Shown here piece after piece: positions 63,870 through 64,000 of a stretch of DNA of 64,000 bases. Position 1 is the first letter of the stretch. Each line of letters opens with the position of its first letter. The notes beneath the pieces are model-generated. The model had not been told where the DNA came from. It saw only the letters and a list, made by a program, of their open reading frames with translations, and made no database searches. The DNA lies in assembly GCA_037693485.1 (NCBI GenBank), contig CM075346.1:107552501-107616500 (forward strand), read 5' to 3'. The translations under genes and the position numbers were made by a program. This DNA is from Kitagawia praeruptora (taxonomy: Eukaryota; Streptophyta; Magnoliopsida; Apiales; Apiaceae).

Positions 63870-64000
63870 TTTGCCCCCCACTCCCTCATGCGGATTCTCC
63901 GGATGGGGGAGTAGTAAGTGGTGTTCTTGCCTTGGAAAGTGAACTTTTTTCTGGAGTCTTTAGAGTGCTGTATATATATCCTCGGGGCTGGAGGTTTTTG
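63870..64000 (-). mobile_element. Interior (3' untranslated end) of the right-edge gypsy-type element
   Basis: 131 bp including the polypurine tract at 63870-63883 (minus strand AGTGGGGGGCAAA). No coding sequence is visible before the window ends. Confidence 0.55.

Noticed and set aside
63670..63942. 90-codon GC-rich ORF near the right edge
   Set aside because: Lies across an LTR and polypurine tract and has no recognisable domain.

Overview
The window is nuclear DNA of a flowering plant, most likely a eudicot. It contains plant-specific Sirevirus and Tat retrotransposons, Helitrons, hAT and CACTA DNA transposons, a LINE, F-box-associated genes in a tandem array, and AT-rich spacers. I could not fix the species. 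No tRNA, rRNA or CRISPR array was seen. About 80% of the window is transposable elements nested in one another, and the host genes lie between 42.5 and 61.4 kb.

Layout. (1) 1-10858: 3' part of a Ty1/copia Sirevirus on the + strand (E1). It has a gag remnant, a pol broken by a small deletion that removes the reverse-transcriptase YVDD, an intact 1182-aa third ORF, a polypurine tract and a 1421-bp 3' LTR. (2) 10859-25479: a Helitron-like element (copy A). E1 inserted at its left, and it is split by a complete Sirevirus on the - strand (E2, 11516-24002) with 511-bp LTRs, intact gag, pol and third ORF, and TSD AGATT. (3) 25480-27670: AT-rich non-coding DNA. (4) About 27675-41396: a second Helitron-like element (copy B). 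It holds a 609-bp hAT MITE (28946-29554, 8-bp TSD) and a complete Ty3/gypsy Tat element (30241-41290, 495-bp LTRs identical by eye, TSD ATTCC). The Tat element has a 1907-aa gag-pol and, between pol and the 3' LTR, an antisense three-exon gene. Copies A and B serve as each other's empty sites, so the E2 and MITE insertions can be proven inside this window.

(5) 42131-43936: hairpin-forming 32-bp repeats, then an intact single-exon gene for a membrane-anchored methyltransferase-like protein. (6) 45748-61423: three tandem F-box/FBA genes on the - strand. Two are intact. The third has a frameshift in the F-box and is split by an 11.2-kb Copia element (E4, 49438-60640, TSD ATATC). E4 pol is itself interrupted by a CACTA transposon (52954-57647, TSD TTA) that carries exon fragments of a serine carboxypeptidase-like gene and of a glycine-rich zinc-knuckle gene. 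A 2552-bp block then duplicated in tandem, covering the right half of the CACTA element, the pol tail and part of an LTR. (7) 61713-62744: 5'-truncated LINE with a poly-A tail. (8) 63224-64000: 3' LTR and adjacent interior of a minus-strand gypsy-type element running off the right edge.

How it fits together. E2 and the Tat element look young and potentially autonomous. E1 keeps its accessory ORF but has lost reverse transcriptase, so it could only move with enzymes supplied in trans. The most unusual points are the large nuclear-looking third ORFs shared by the two divergent Sireviruses, a conserved splice-acceptor-like gag/pol junction in both, the TATA-driven spliced antisense gene of the Tat element, and the gene-capturing CACTA element.
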